The notes under the pieces were generated by a model that saw nothing but the letters and a program-made list of their open reading frames with translations, was not told the origin of the DNA and searched no databases. A stretch of 64,000 nucleotides of DNA from Capsicum annuum (lineage: Eukaryota > Streptophyta > Magnoliopsida > Solanales > Solanaceae): contig NC_061114.1 in assembly GCF_002878395.1 (NCBI RefSeq), forward strand, positions 161,576,631 to 161,640,630, read 5' to 3'. Of the stretch, positions 11,844 through 23,908 are shown one piece after another. The translations under genes were made by a program, and so were the position numbers. The first letter of the stretch is position 1. Each line of letters begins with the position of its first letter.

Positions 11844-13289
11844 TTATCAACGCCCAAACTACACCTCCAATTAAGAATAAAGTGGTCACTTCCAAGTAAA
11901 GTAACCCAAATAGGCTGGGTTTAAACCAACAGGGAAGACTTGGACTTGTATTGCTTGTTTGCTGAACTCCATGGGCAAAACTAAAAGTAAACAAAGGGTT
12001 TGTTATAATAATATTGAACAAGTAACAGTATGTAACTTTGGATAAAATTAGTCAGAGATGAATACTAGGACTGTGTTCCTCCTGGATTCTCGAATTCATA
12101 GGTTTATTATGCTTTATTGAACGAGCCTAGGACCTTGCATGAAGAATCTGATAAGTTATGTATCATCAACTATCTTGTGGACTCATATACGAATTTTATC
12201 CTTTATCTTTTGAGTCCCACGATGTTGCATTACTAAACCTTATCCTAGATCCCAGTTAAATATTACCTTTTGAGTCTCAAGTTATTAGATGATAGATAAC
12301 CATCTTATATAGATAATACTAATTAGCCTAGATTGATGGATAATCTTCAAATGACTATTGTTATTATGTTTTCCTAGTCACTATTCCTCTTATGAATTGA
12401 ATAGCAATAATATAGTTGGGATCCTAACATTTGTAACCACTAGAACATCTATTAGATCAAATATAATACTATACATTCATAAATACTAGTTCAGAACAAC
12501 TTCACACTTCCCCTACATCATCAATCTGTCAGGGTTCCCACAACCTTAGCTATGGGTTTTAGCCGCTCATGCTAGTAAAACGATCAATGTAATTCATGAT
12601 TACAAGCATTAAATACTATCACAATGATTAACAAGTAAAACCCAAAGTTTGTAACTAAACTATCAACCAAAATTAATACAAAAGCAATACTAACATCAAA
12701 ATCGAATCTTGTAATCGAATATATATATTTGTAAGTGTCAATAGTGTGTAACCTAACTACAAAAAATAAAAATTTATATAGGATATAACGAAACCCTAAA
12801 AATTAGAACCCAAAATAAAAAGTAAATTTGAGGTCTGTGGCCACTTAGGCCACATACGGATCATATGTACCATATATGGATGGTATGTGGGCCCACATAA
12901 GTGCCAAAAATTTTATATTGATCCTGGAACTCTTTGGACTTGGATCTCTATAACATACCTTGGTCACATATAGACCATATCTACCATATACACACCATAT
13001 GTGCCCTTAGTATGTGACATAGTCTTCTTTTTCCTGCTTCTAAGCCTCTAGACTTCCAGTTCTGATACATACTTTGATCACCTATGCTCGATAAGTGGAA
13101 TATATGCTTCAAATAGCCTCAATAAGTATCCAAATACTTCAATTTTCATATTTTTCTTTAGTTTAGCATGTAAAACCTAATTTCCTTCAAAACATACCTA
13201 AAACACATCATATCTTACAAAACCGCCTAAGAAACTTGCATATTTCATTGTTTTATGCATCAAAAGTGCTATAAATTTGTAGCATATCA
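11844..13289 (-). repeat. Element A 5' LTR
   Basis: Direct repeat of 3303-4732. Outer end ATCA then agtga. Inner end decayed from TGAT to TTAT. It contains ATACGG..-type words at 12849-12890 and 12961-13006 and a CTATATAAATT-type box at about 12786-12771 (minus strand). Confidence 0.85.
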
Positions 13290-13364
13290 AGTGATTCTAG
13301 TTTATTTGCAAGGTTAGCATAATTCTATATTATTTATTTTCTGGTGTAATTAATACATGGCTGA
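13290..13364. other. Spacer between element A and region B
   Basis: Seventy-five AT-rich bases between two LTRs. Probably the continuation of relic G displaced by element A. Confidence 0.4.
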
Positions 13365-14899
13365 TGATATTGCCCAAAACTAACCTCCAAAGAAGTATGT
13401 TGCGGTCGATGCCAAATATAGTAACCCAAACTAGGTTAGGGTCGAACCTATAAGGAAAGCATGGAATTATGTATCGAATTTGATGAAATCATGGTTAGTG
13501 CATAAAAGTAAGTAGGGGAATTTGGATGTCATAGTAACACGTAACAAAACTTGAGTGCTTGAGTTTGCAAACAATAGAATATGAACACTAGGATTGTGTT
13601 CCCTTGTCTTCTAACTCCATAAGATTCTCATGTTTATCTCACCTATTCCACTACTCTACATGCAAAGACTGACAAGTTATGTATTATTAACCAACTTATG
13701 AACGCTATGATAAATCTCACCCTTCATCTTTTGAGTCTCAAGGTGTCGCCTAACTATCCATTATCTTTGACCCTAGTACAACTATCACCTTTTGGGTCTC
13801 AAGTTGATTATATGAGGGTTGATAGCTTCAAATCACTATTATAATCTCTTTTTCCCAATCTCAAACTCCCTTGTGAGGATGATATCAAATACAGGAAATT
13901 CCCAAGCTTCTGTAGCAGCTTGGGATACAATTTATATGAAGGAAATAAAAATACATGCAGCCACAACAAAATAAATGATTCTCCCACTTCCCTTACATAG
14001 TTAATCCGCCAGGGTTCCCACAACCCTAGTCAAAGAAATTATCTGCCCATGATTGTACAATATTCCATGGAAATCAATAAAGAAGACATGTAATTAAATG
14101 CACAATAATAAAAGAGTAAAATCCACATTCTCTAATTGAATATGAAAACAAAAAACCCAAGAACAAAAATATCTAGAGTATCAAGAAGTCAAAGTATGGA
14201 TATAAGTATAAAAAGTTCATAACATAACAAAGGAATAATCCTAGGGTATTTGTAGTGTCTCAAAATAATAAAGTAAACCTAATTAAAAAAATAGAAAAAT
14301 TTTATCGGCAGTGGTTACGCCTATGGCAACGAGTCGTTAGGTATGGTTAAGGCTTATTGCTTGCTATCATCTCTCTTCCGGCTTCAGTGGTTATGACTCA
14401 TAGTGTCACCCTACGAGTCATATGCTACTAATCATAGTCACTCCAGTAGCTTTTCACCATCAAGGCAATTGAATTTGTTTTCTTTATGACTAATTACCAC
14501 GAGTCATAGATAGTCCTTACAACTCACAGTCTTCACTCATTACCACTGGGGTGTCAACCTTTAGCCTTTACACACTAGTGATAGTATAACTTCTTACTAC
14601 AAGTCGTAGTCTGTCCTTATGAATCGTAGCCTTCTATAATTTTTTCTCTATGCTTCAACTTTACTCACTATTCTTTTTATGAGTCTGGATACGATTCGTA
14701 ATGTGACTTAACGACTCGTAGCTTGACCAGTAATTCAACTTTTCAAAACTTTCTTTTCTCTTTTTTAGTCCAACACCGCTTCTTACCTAGTTTACCTGCA
14801 AAACATATAAAACACACATCATATTTGATGAAATGACCTAAGTCAATGCATATTTTCACCATTTTAAGCATTGAATGTGCCATGAAACCACAACATAAA
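13365..14899 (-). repeat. Region B left LTR
   Basis: Starts TGATATTGCCCAAAAC, alignable with the start of element A's LTR. Its end is followed by the same ACACxCTCAA..TTGCATGTCC internal sequence as A and F, so it is a true 3' LTR of this clade. It contains ACGAGTCGT-type near-palindromic words at about 14320-14720 where A's LTR has ATACGG words. The minus-strand ORF at 13808-14023 inside it is not a gene. Confidence 0.75.
14310..14730 (-). promoter_or_regulatory. ACGAGTCGT-type dyad-word array of region B LTR
   Basis: The word occurs in both orientations and in decayed forms, for example ACGAGTCGT near 14325, CTACGAGTCATA near 14412, GTCGTAG near 14605 and 14625, GATACGATTCGTA near 14690 and CGACTCGTAG near 14712. 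A weak TATA-like ACAAATACCC lies next on the minus strand, near 14260. Confidence 0.5.
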
Positions 14900-16440
14900 A
14901 CACACTCAAATTAGACTATTTGCATGTCCTATGGAAAAAGAACACAACAAAAACTCAAATGATACTTAATCAGGAAGTTCCTAAAATACCTCTGGCAGTC
15001 GACTTATCAATCAATGCTTAAAAACTTTAACCCTCCTCATATTCTTTTTCTTCAAAACTCGACTATGACTATGTGATTAGGTACAATAATATAATATGAA
15101 ACATAAGAATCAGGTGATGGCATTATATTAGCAACAAACAACTAGTATTATACATAGGACACTATCTGGACAAATAAGCAATCTAACAATGCAACCCACG
15201 CACCCTAACAGTCGAAGAATTCCCTATTACTCAATTAGATTAGTATACTCATAAAGGGATAATCAAGAGACGCTCTCACTCATAAAGAAGTTCCAATCAG
15301 TGCACACAGAATGCCATAGGCTTGCCCATATGCTCTTTACCTGAGTTTTCAGACAATCTGGTTAGGATCATTATAGGAATTTTATTAGGCTTGTAATGTA
15401 GGATTGGGTATGGTATGGTTAAATTTAGGTTTTTTGTAGTGACTTATACTCACTATGATTCCTTTGGGTTCCTCTTTTTTATCAACCTTTTTGTTTAATC
15501 CACCCTTATTTCTCGCTTTTGTTCTTTTACTACTTATTTATGCTGGGTGTGATTCTTTTATTCATTCTTTTTCTTCTTTTTTTCTTTTTTTCTTTTTTTT
15601 GTCTACCGCACCCAACCCAAATCATTTTTTCCATCCACACTCTTTATTCATACCCGCTTTTACTACACACCCTTATAGTAGTCACCCTCAACTTAGGCGA
15701 TTTTCCTAAGTTGAGGTACACAGTGTCCAAGGAGGACCAGGGCCAAAATAGGTTCATTGTAGTTTAAACAGAAAGGTGAATTAGTGTAAACAAAAAAATT
15801 AGGTCTATTAAGGCTCAACATCAGGATCAAGGGATTTCTCTTTCAATCAGTTGGGCAATTTAGGCTAGAGTGGACTTAATCAAGAAAAATAGCCTACGAT
15901 CATCTCCTAACCAACCATACTACAACCAAGGTAAAAGCAACCAGGCAAGTTCTAGATTCCATACACACCGAGAACTAGGTAATGCCTCTCACACATAATG
16001 TACAAAGTTATATTGCTAGTCACTACCTATCCAGTTCATGTAGTTGTTCACCACAGTTATTACGTCCTTAATTCTAATGAAATTAATAGATTCACAGCAA
16101 TCACACCCATACCAGATCACATAGTTATCAAAACTTTAGAAGGGTACCATTTTTCAAAAATATTTAGCAATTTCACCAAACACACCAGCTGTCTAAGATA
16201 CTAAGTTTCCTCCTAATTAAACATCACATAACACATCACAAAACATATAAACACAACATAACATGCAAGTTTCGCATTCAAACTGTAGTCGATAGAAAAA
16301 TAAACACGGCAACAATAATCTGTGGTGGCTATACGGTATGTCCCACCCCCAACTAAATACCTATGCACTATCATCAGTGCATATAAGAATACAATAGAAG
16401 GGACAAAGACATACCTAGGAGTCGTAGGTACAAAATTAAT
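14900..16440 (-). other. Region B 3' untranslated region
   Basis: Collinear with 4733-6304 of element A: the post-LTR CACTCAAATTAG stretch, a plus-strand pyrimidine run (about 15565-15605), the hairpin 15686-15716, and a conserved block ending near 16440 (GGGACAAAGACATACCTAGG). No coding domain. ORFs at 15455-15767, 15998-16204 and 16213-16497 are open by composition only. Confidence 0.65.
15686..15716. other. Perfect hairpin in region B 3' UTR
   Basis: CCTCAACTTAGG and CCTAAGTTGAGG form a 12-bp perfect stem around the 7-base loop CGATTTT. Its counterpart in element A (5537-5567) keeps the stem. Confidence 0.75.
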
Positions 16441-18930
16441 CAAGATCAACATGTGAGACCTCGGACTGAGACTTGCTATTAACATTAATGGTCCCAATGG
16501 CTATCAAGACACTATTAGCAATAATTGAATCAGTGGTAGCTGGTGCATTCAAAGGTGGGTCAAGTAGTAGGGTTGTGCTATAGCTTACTCAGCAGCATTA
16601 GCAATTTCAAACTACCAACCTCTACCGCCATAACTGAGACCCTCACTTCACGTTCTATCTCACTATGAATACTATTTATTTTTGCAACCTTAATATTTTA
16701 TTCCTTCATTCTTCTTATCTTACTCTTCTTATTTTTCTTCACCTTATCACCAGATGCGGGGTTAGAATCTTCAACACCCCAATTATTTTTTACTTTCTCT
16801 TCTTCTCGGGCCTCCTTAATAATAGATACTGAGAGTATCATCCTGTTATATAGCTCTTCAATTGACTGTACACAAGATAAGTTTGGGGTCTGAATACCCT
16901 CAACTTACTGGCTAATACGCTTCTTGAACCCATCAAACCTTGCCTGCATCAACCTCATTTCTTCCTTAATCCTTGCATAAACTCATGGTTTCACTCTTTC
17001 CTTCATAAGTTTCACTTTTGTCTCTATCATACTTAGCCTTTTCTATACCTCTAATAAAAATAATTATGACACTAATTCATAGCCCGCTGGAACTAACTTA
17101 GATGTGAATCATTATGGTACAGCAGTGGGTGGTGAAGTAGGAGTCTGAGAGGTACCTTTTAAATTAGAGGCCTAGGCTCGGACTGGCTGGTTTCAGTAGG
17201 GGCGTTACTTGGATCGGTGAACCCTGTAGGTAAGTTATACCAAAAATTATAGAGTTTAACCATACAGTTTTGATATGTACCAATACATATTTAATTGTGG
17301 TAAATTAACATAATTTTACTACCATAGTGCATATCTATTTCCTATTTACCTATCTAATTATAAGTTTTCATGTATTGCAGTTGTGCATCATAGTGGATGT
17401 ACTTTTGACTCTTTTATCTCTTATTTGTGGATTATAGAGCATCATCAAATCTGGTAAGACTTATCACTTCTAACAAGTGTCACCTGTATTCCCTCCAACC
17501 TTAAAAGAATCTCTAATCATCATGGTTGCCAACTTGGACATCTTGGACATTGGATTGGCAATATCTCTGATTAGCCATAAATTGTCATGGTCTTCATCCT
17601 CAAAAACTGATCAATACCTGGGAGTTATGGTACTCCCATATCTAAACATATCTATATCAAAAGACATGTGAAGGCCATAACTATATTTGTACTCATCACC
17701 CTATATTTGATCTTTCAAGCAATCCACTTGGCCATATCAATCTCATAGCCTAGCATGATACATGCGATTAGAGTTGCTTTGTCCAAGCCCACAACATTTC
17801 TTGTCAAGGTGGGACTCAGCCTATGTTTTATCAAGATGCACCAAGCCTTGGCTTAAAAGTTCAGGCTATTCTTCTTAATCAATGATGAACTTCCAATACC
17901 ACCAACTAACTATGGAGCTTCGTCTTGATTCATGGAAATAATCCTGGCCATCCAATAGAACTGAACAAGCTTATCCTCTTAACCTATTTATTTCACCTTC
18001 ACTTTCTTCATTTTCTCTACTCAAAAATATATCTTTGTAGTGTTGGCTGGGAGTACAAACTCTGGCCCATGTAGTACTCAGGAATTATCTGAGTTAAGAT
18101 GTTTACCCGAACAACACGAATTATTAAATCTGACAATGGTTGCACCCTTCTACAACCAACCTTGAGGATTTTTCCTTTTTATCTCCATATGGTATGCAGC
18201 ATAAAACTCACAAACCAATATTGTACTGTACTGACATAGTTCCTTAGTCATCCATTAAAAGGGTATTGTTTGAATCTAGTATCAAAGAAAGGCATCTCAT
18301 ACATACCTATTATAGTCAACTTTATCTCAAGATAAATACTTCTCAATGTCTTTTCTATCGCAAGATTTATGGCACTGTCTTTTTCTTATAGGGCCTACAA
18401 TCTGAGGTACCCCCACCATTCAACGATGGGCATCAGAGCATCAATGGAAAGTACAGAGGGAGGTACTTGTGATGGTGTTATTCTTTGACTGGATTGCCAC
18501 TCCCCTCACTGCTAATTTCTCCAACTGTAGATCTGTCTTTATCATCATTATCATCATCACCCCTATTTTTATCTTTCTCTTTCTCGAAGACTAATTCTTC
18601 ATCACTAGTATCCTCATAATTTTCTTTTTTATTATCATTGTCATCATCACCATCCTCATCAAAGAATGATGGTAAATGGGGTAGAGAGGTGATAGGGTTC
18701 TTCATTTTTGATGTAGACCTAGGGGGTGTGTACTTATATAAATTTGATTTCACCCTTCGAGGTTGCTTCTCTCTTAGTTCTACCTATCCTATATTTGGAT
18801 AGTCCTTGAGGTCACTACTTGATTCATTGGTGTCCTCGTTTCTGAGATGAAGAGTTGATTGTAGGGAAGGTTTCTTTTGGGTTTTCTTCGTTGAGGCCAG
18901 TTTCCTTGTGGAATTGAATTTTAGAGCCAT
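16440..18930 (-). pseudogene. Extra post-pol ORF, plant-transposon-protein-like, broken
   Basis: Translating the minus strand from an ATG at 18930 gives a basic N-terminus (MALKFNSTRKLASTKKTQKK), one stop near 18795, then an Asp/Glu/Lys-rich acidic stretch (open 18753-18478). After a frameshift the frame continues. Around 17870-17720 it reads KAWCILIKHRLSPT then DKATLIACIMLGYEIDMAKWI. That pattern resembles the family annotated as putative plant transposon protein, often found in the extra ORF of Athila-like elements. The remainder to 16500 is Lys/Glu-rich. Function is unknown to me. Element A joins directly across this module (6304 against 16440/20380), so the module is present or absent as a block. 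The family match is from memory, not a search. Confidence 0.5.
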
Positions 18931-20380
18931 TTTACCTATTGAAATAACATCCATTAGTTATTCCTAAGAAAAGAAAAGGAAAATAAGAGAATGTGGTATT
19001 AGTGTGGAAAGATCTGGGCATATTACGACTTAGGGTATGAGTCGTTGCCTCTAGTTACGTGTCATAGTGAGACTCGTATGGTGGAAGGATGACTAATCAG
19101 TATTCACTGTTCAGGCAGTGAGTCCTCCTAATGAGTCATAATATTAGACTATTAGATATTATCAACACTCATTAGCTGACAAAAAATACATCCTTGATGC
19201 AATACCCTTTCCAGTCATTACGACTCCTTACTATAAGTTGTATAGTATGACTAAGACTCATTGATATGAGTTGTAATGTCAACAGAACTCATTCTCTTCC
19301 AATCAGCCATGTTACCAGTGGTTATGAGTCATGTAACATTTTGTTAGGTGTCCATACGAGTCGCTAAGAGTCCTTTAACTACTATAACATGAGTGGTTAG
19401 ATTAGTTGGCTTTGATTTTCAATCCCAACAAAATAATGTACATATTAAAACAACATTAAGCATCCCTACTGTATTCCCATCAACATATTTCACTACACAT
19501 TAGGTAATTTACTCTTATTTTCTCTTTATTTTACAAATTTCTCAGGACTAGGGCTCAACTACAGATATGTACACATATTTTGAACAAGTAGTTCAAGCAA
19601 CTATTTCACATTAAAGCATTAATTTAACATTTAAGAAATTAAACAAAAAGTACTTACTTGTTACTTGCCTTGGATTCTTTTTGAGCTTAAGTTCAATGAA
19701 TTTTGAGCCTTACCATTTGAGGTTGTTTGACTCTCGGGAGATTGTACGTAATTGATGTTGGGATGAAGTTTGAGTTTAGATGAGTTGAGTTGGTAGATTA
19801 GGAGAATGGATGGAGTCACAATTTTGAATAATTGGAGTGCCAATTATTTTTTTCCTTTTATTTTATTTTAAATAATCATGCGACTTGGATCGGGTCAAAC
19901 CACTAGGCCCGCAATGTCGAGCCTAGTTAAGAGACTACTTAACAACTCATAGCCTACGATTATGGGTCATAAACTCCCTTCAAGAGAACTGGAACCTTAC
20001 TTGGGTCTCCATTTATTATGACTCAAGGTGACGAGTAATAGTCACTGACTACGACTTGGGCTGAGAGTTGTAATGATTCCAGAAACCAAATACCTAAGAG
20101 TGGTCTGAGCTTCAGGTCCCTACGAGTCTTGGTCACGAGTCGTAATGTCTTATACAACTCATACCATAGGTCGTAAGGCCTGTCACCAAAAACTTTTTCT
20201 AGTTTCTTCTTTCAATCTCCAGCCTATATATTGAGCACACAAGTTACCCTATAATTAAATAAGTACAAAACATGGGTGGTCTCTCATACAATGCTTGATT
20301 TAATGTTGCAACACAATATGGATAGGTTGGATACTCAGATTTCACTAACCAACCCCATGGGTTTCTTCCCATACAGTGCC
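18931..20380 (-). other. Intergenic region upstream of the extra ORF, with dyad words
   Basis: No coding domain. Two clusters of ACGAGTCGT-type words lie at about 19020-19400 and 19925-20180, the same word as in the left LTR. Between them is AT-rich DNA with an untranslatable stretch (ORF 19661-19843 is a shadow). It could hold a promoter, splice sites or an LTR relic for the extra ORF. Confidence 0.4.
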
Positions 20381-21340
20381 TGATTTAACATCGCAACAAG
20401 ACTCAGTTGCCTTGGTTACTCAGACTTCACCAAGGCTCAAGTCATCAACCACCTTTACTTTCTAGTTTTACCCATATAGTACTTGACCCTTTGACCATTC
20501 ACTTTGAACAGGGTTTTACCATCTAGCTTCAATTCAATGGCACCATATGGGAACATTCTCAACACAGTGAATGACCCATACCACCTAGACCTCAACTTGC
20601 CTGGAAATAAGCAAAGTCTCACATTATACAACAACACCTAATCACTGGACATAAATATTCTTTTCTCAATTTTTCTGTCATGATACAACTTCATATTCTC
20701 CTTAAATAGAGCAGAGCACTCATAAGACCAGAGTCAAAAATCACCCAACTCATTCACTTTTCTTATCTCCAGTTTCACTGTATCATGCCACTCAAAATTT
20801 AAATTTCTAGTGTCGATAGTGCCTTGTGCTCGAGTTCAACAGGCAAGTGGCATACCTTTCCAAATGCAAGATAATATAAGGAGGCACCATGGGGGCTTTA
20901 TAATCTATTTGGTAGGCCCATAATGCATCATCAAGCTTTTATGACCAATCAGTCCTATTGGCATTCACAATTTTGCCAATATGGACTTGATCTCTCTATT
21001 GGAGACCTCAACTTGTCTATTTGTACAAGGGTGATAAGGTGTTTCCACCTTATGATTTACTCAATATTTCTCAAGCAAGCTTTCAAACAAGCAGTTGCAA
21101 AAATGCAACCCATCGTCACTAATTATTATACGTGGAGTGCCAACTCTAGAAAAGATATATTTTTTCAGGAATGTGGGGACACTTCTACCATTATTTTTGG
21201 GGAGTTCTACTGATTACACCCATTTAAACACATAGTTAACTGCAACCAGATATATTTCATACCATAAGAGCCCATGAAAGGACCTATTAAATTAATCCCC
21301 CATACATAAAATAGCCTAACTTCAAAATAGGGTTCAAAGG
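20381..21340 (-). pseudogene. Region B integrase
   Basis: Minus-strand relic. The stretch 20637-20455 reads [22 protein letters not shown] then [12 protein letters not shown], then [11 protein letters not shown]. This is the C-terminal tail of Athila/Tat integrases that binds DNA, and it aligns with the same place in element A near 6540-6440. Upstream to 21340 the core is recognisable only as shifted fragments, with the plus-strand ORF 20923-21213 as its shadow. Non-functional. Confidence 0.7.
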
Positions 21341-23289
21341 GAGTTCATGGTGTCATTATATATTGCCTTGACGTTGACATTGGTCATAGGCGAGTGCAAA
21401 GTCATGATCATCCTTGTAGATCGTAGGCTATTAATACCCATATTGTAAAATTTTATAGGTTGTGCAGGTTTCTTCATGTTGACCCCAACATATGAAACAT
21501 GACAATCCTTAAGAATACTCATCATGTTTACCTCCTGGATACATCTACAAATTATACCATCCACACATATTTTGAATAAATAAGGCTCATCCTAGAAAAA
21601 TTTTCTTACCGCGTGCATAAATCTCTTTCTCTATTGGAAGGACAAGTCTTCTGGGATAAAATCACTTGCCAAGTAATTGGAAAAATTAGAAAACTATGGA
21701 ATTAGATGTTGCAATGCTGCCAAAATTTGCTCTCTGGAAAAGTATCATCAATTTTAAGCCCATCCCTTACTTTTTTCATTGTTTCTTTCTCAAGCCTGGA
21801 CAAGCGATCTGCAAACTGATTTTCTGTGCCTTTTCAGTCCTTCACCTAAAAATCAAAGTCTTATAAAAAGAGGACCTAACAAATAAATTGTGGTTTTGCA
21901 TCTTTTTTCTCTATTCAGTATCACAATGTTGCATGATCTGTATGGATAATAACCTTAGTCCCAATCAAATAGAAACAAAACTTTTCAAAGGCAAAAAGCG
22001 CTGCTAGTAATTCATTCTTGGTAATAGTATAGTTATTTTGAGTAGGGTTTAATTCCTTGATAGCATAGTACACAAGGTGAAGTATCTTTTCTCGCCTTTG
22101 GCCTAGGACATCACCTGAAGCCACACCAGTTTCATCACATATGGTCTCAAATGGCAGGGACCAGTTGAGGGACATTATAATAGGAGCTGACACCAACTTC
22201 TCCTTTAAGCACTCAAAAGCCTTTAGGAATGACTCATCAAAATCAAAATTCACCTCTTTCTTAAGAACCTTGCATAGAGGGTTTGCAGTCTTTGAGAAAT
22301 CCTTGATGAAATGCCTGTAAAAGCCAGCCCAAAAACTCTGAATACCCTTCACCGAGACTGGTGGTGGCAGTTCTTAATTACTCTAATTTTTACCTTATCC
22401 ACCTCTATTCCCCTTTCAATAGCTTATTTCCAAGAATGATTCCTTCTTTCAACATGAAATAGCACTTCTCGAAGTTTAGTACCAAATTGCATTCCTCACA
22501 TCTACAATAGCATTGGCCAAATGGACCAAGAAGTCATCAAAACTATCACCAACCACATAAAAATCATCCATAAATACCTCAATGATGTCTTCCACCATAT
22601 CAAAGAATATTGAGATCATGAATCTCTAAAAGGTGGCGGGAGCGTTGCACAACCTAAATGGTATTCTCTTAAATGCAAAGTCCCATAAGGGTAGGTAAAG
22701 TTTGTCTTTTCTTGGTCTCCAGGAGCAATAGTGATCTAATTATAGCTAGAATACCCGTCAAGAAAATAATACCAACCCTTGGCTCATAACCTGTCCAACA
22801 TCTAATCCATAAATGATATGGGAAAATGGTCCTTCTGAGTCCATATATTCAGCTTTCTATAGTCCATGCACACTCTCTAACTTGTGAATGGTCTCACTGG
22901 CATGAACTTATTTTTCTCATTCAGCACTACAGTAGTTCTGCCCTTCTTTGGGATGCATTGAACAGGATTGACCCACTTGTTATCTACAATAGAGTAAACT
23001 ACACCAGTGTCTAACCACTGATTAATGTTGGATCATGTAAGTATAAATGCCTAGCGGGATACCCATAATATCTACAATGTTCCATCTTATAGATATTTTA
23101 AACCTCTGTAAGACTGATAATAATGCCTCTATCTCGATTTCATCCAAGTCAGCTGTAATAATCACAGGCAATGTATTGTCATCCCCTAAAAATACATAGC
23201 ATAAGTGAGACGAAAGGACCTTTAACTCCAAGAACGGTGACTCTTTAATCGATGGACAAGCAGGTAAGTGGTTCTTACTAAGTACCACC
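21341..23289 (-). pseudogene. Region B reverse transcriptase and RNase H
   Basis: The stretch 23291-23022 is the linker before RT: it has a FLELKVLSSHLCYVFLGDD block, then LPVIITADL, then a LQRFK..I..DI.GIPLGI block. The RT catalytic box at about 22575-22559 is intact as FMDDF, followed by YVVGDS. The open stretch 22352-21921 covers RT connection to RNase H (FYRHFIKDFSKTANPLCKVL, then ETICDETGVASG, then YYAIKELNPTQNNYT, then HTDHATL). RNase H end and linker to integrase follow, with stops. RT quality is better than in A, but frame breaks remain. There is no protease before it. Confidence 0.85.
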
Positions 23290-23908
23290 ATCTCAATGTC
23301 CTATAGCTTTAGCTTATTGGTAACCACTTCCTTCAAGTACATAGCATACTTAGGCATACCCTGCAAAATATCTAACAAAGAAAGATTTATGTGAAGTTCT
23401 CCGAACGTGTCAAAGAACTTCTTAAAACTTGTATCCTCTTTTGACTTTATAGAATTTTCAAGAATGGTGGTAGTAGTCCTTTATGCACCTGCTTAGCTTC
23501 CTTGGTCTTTAGGTACTCAGACTTTCCCAAATTCTTAGCATCTTTTCAAATAACTTGCTTCTGCTCAATCTATTGTGGAACCAACTTTTCTTGTACCTTC
23601 GAATTTTTCTTTGAAGGCCTGTAAATAAGATCTCTACCCATCCTCAAGGTAATTTCCATAATTTTCTTTGGATTTTCTATGTCTCTTGGCAATCGACCTT
23701 GGGGCCTAGTATTTTATGACTGAGCTAGCTACCCCAACTGCATCTCTAACTTCTTCTGAATAAGTTGTTGATTTTTAATTTTTGTAGCCATTTGTTATTT
23801 ATTGGCTTTGAACTTCATCAAAGTTTCCTCAATATTATTGGCCTCTATGTATTATTGTTTGATAAAACTGCAGAGTCTGATTATTGCCCTAGAAATAATT
23901 GGGCAGAC
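23290..23908 (-). pseudogene. Region B gag C-terminal part
   Basis: On the minus strand this reads a FFDTFGELHINLSLLDILQGMPKYAMYLKEVVTNKLKL-type block (about 23420-23300; quoted in parts it is FGELHINLSLLDIL and MPKYAMYLKEV). This is the conserved end of Athila/Tat gag just before protease. Here it runs within a few codons into the pre-RT linker at 23289, so the protease is absent. The right end is cut by element C. Confidence 0.6.

Larger units (their letters stand above)
3303..13289 (-). mobile_element. Element A: full-length Athila/Tat-like Ty3/Gypsy retrotransposon
   Basis: Two direct repeats of about 1.43-1.45 kb bound an internal region with gag, protease, RT, RNase H and integrase in that order on the minus strand, the Ty3/Gypsy order. 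The LTR edges are TGAT...ATCA on the left copy. The flanks are agtgg (3298-3302) and agtga (13290-13294), a 4-of-5 match to a 5-bp target duplication. The primer site next to the right LTR resembles the 3' end of tRNA-Asp, typical of this clade. All coding regions carry stops or frameshifts, and the LTRs are visibly diverged, so this is an old, dead copy. It lacks the extra post-pol module seen in region B. Confidence 0.85.

Noticed and set aside
18478..18753. Acidic Asp/Asn/Lys-rich ORF as a host nuclear protein gene
   Set aside because: It is in frame with an upstream ATG inside the extra ORF of region B and is followed by transposon-protein-like sequence; no host gene structure around it.
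14310..20200. CRISPR-like array of short repeats
   Set aside because: Words are 9-14 bp, irregularly spaced, in both orientations and degenerate, in a plant genome; they are LTR control-region repeats.
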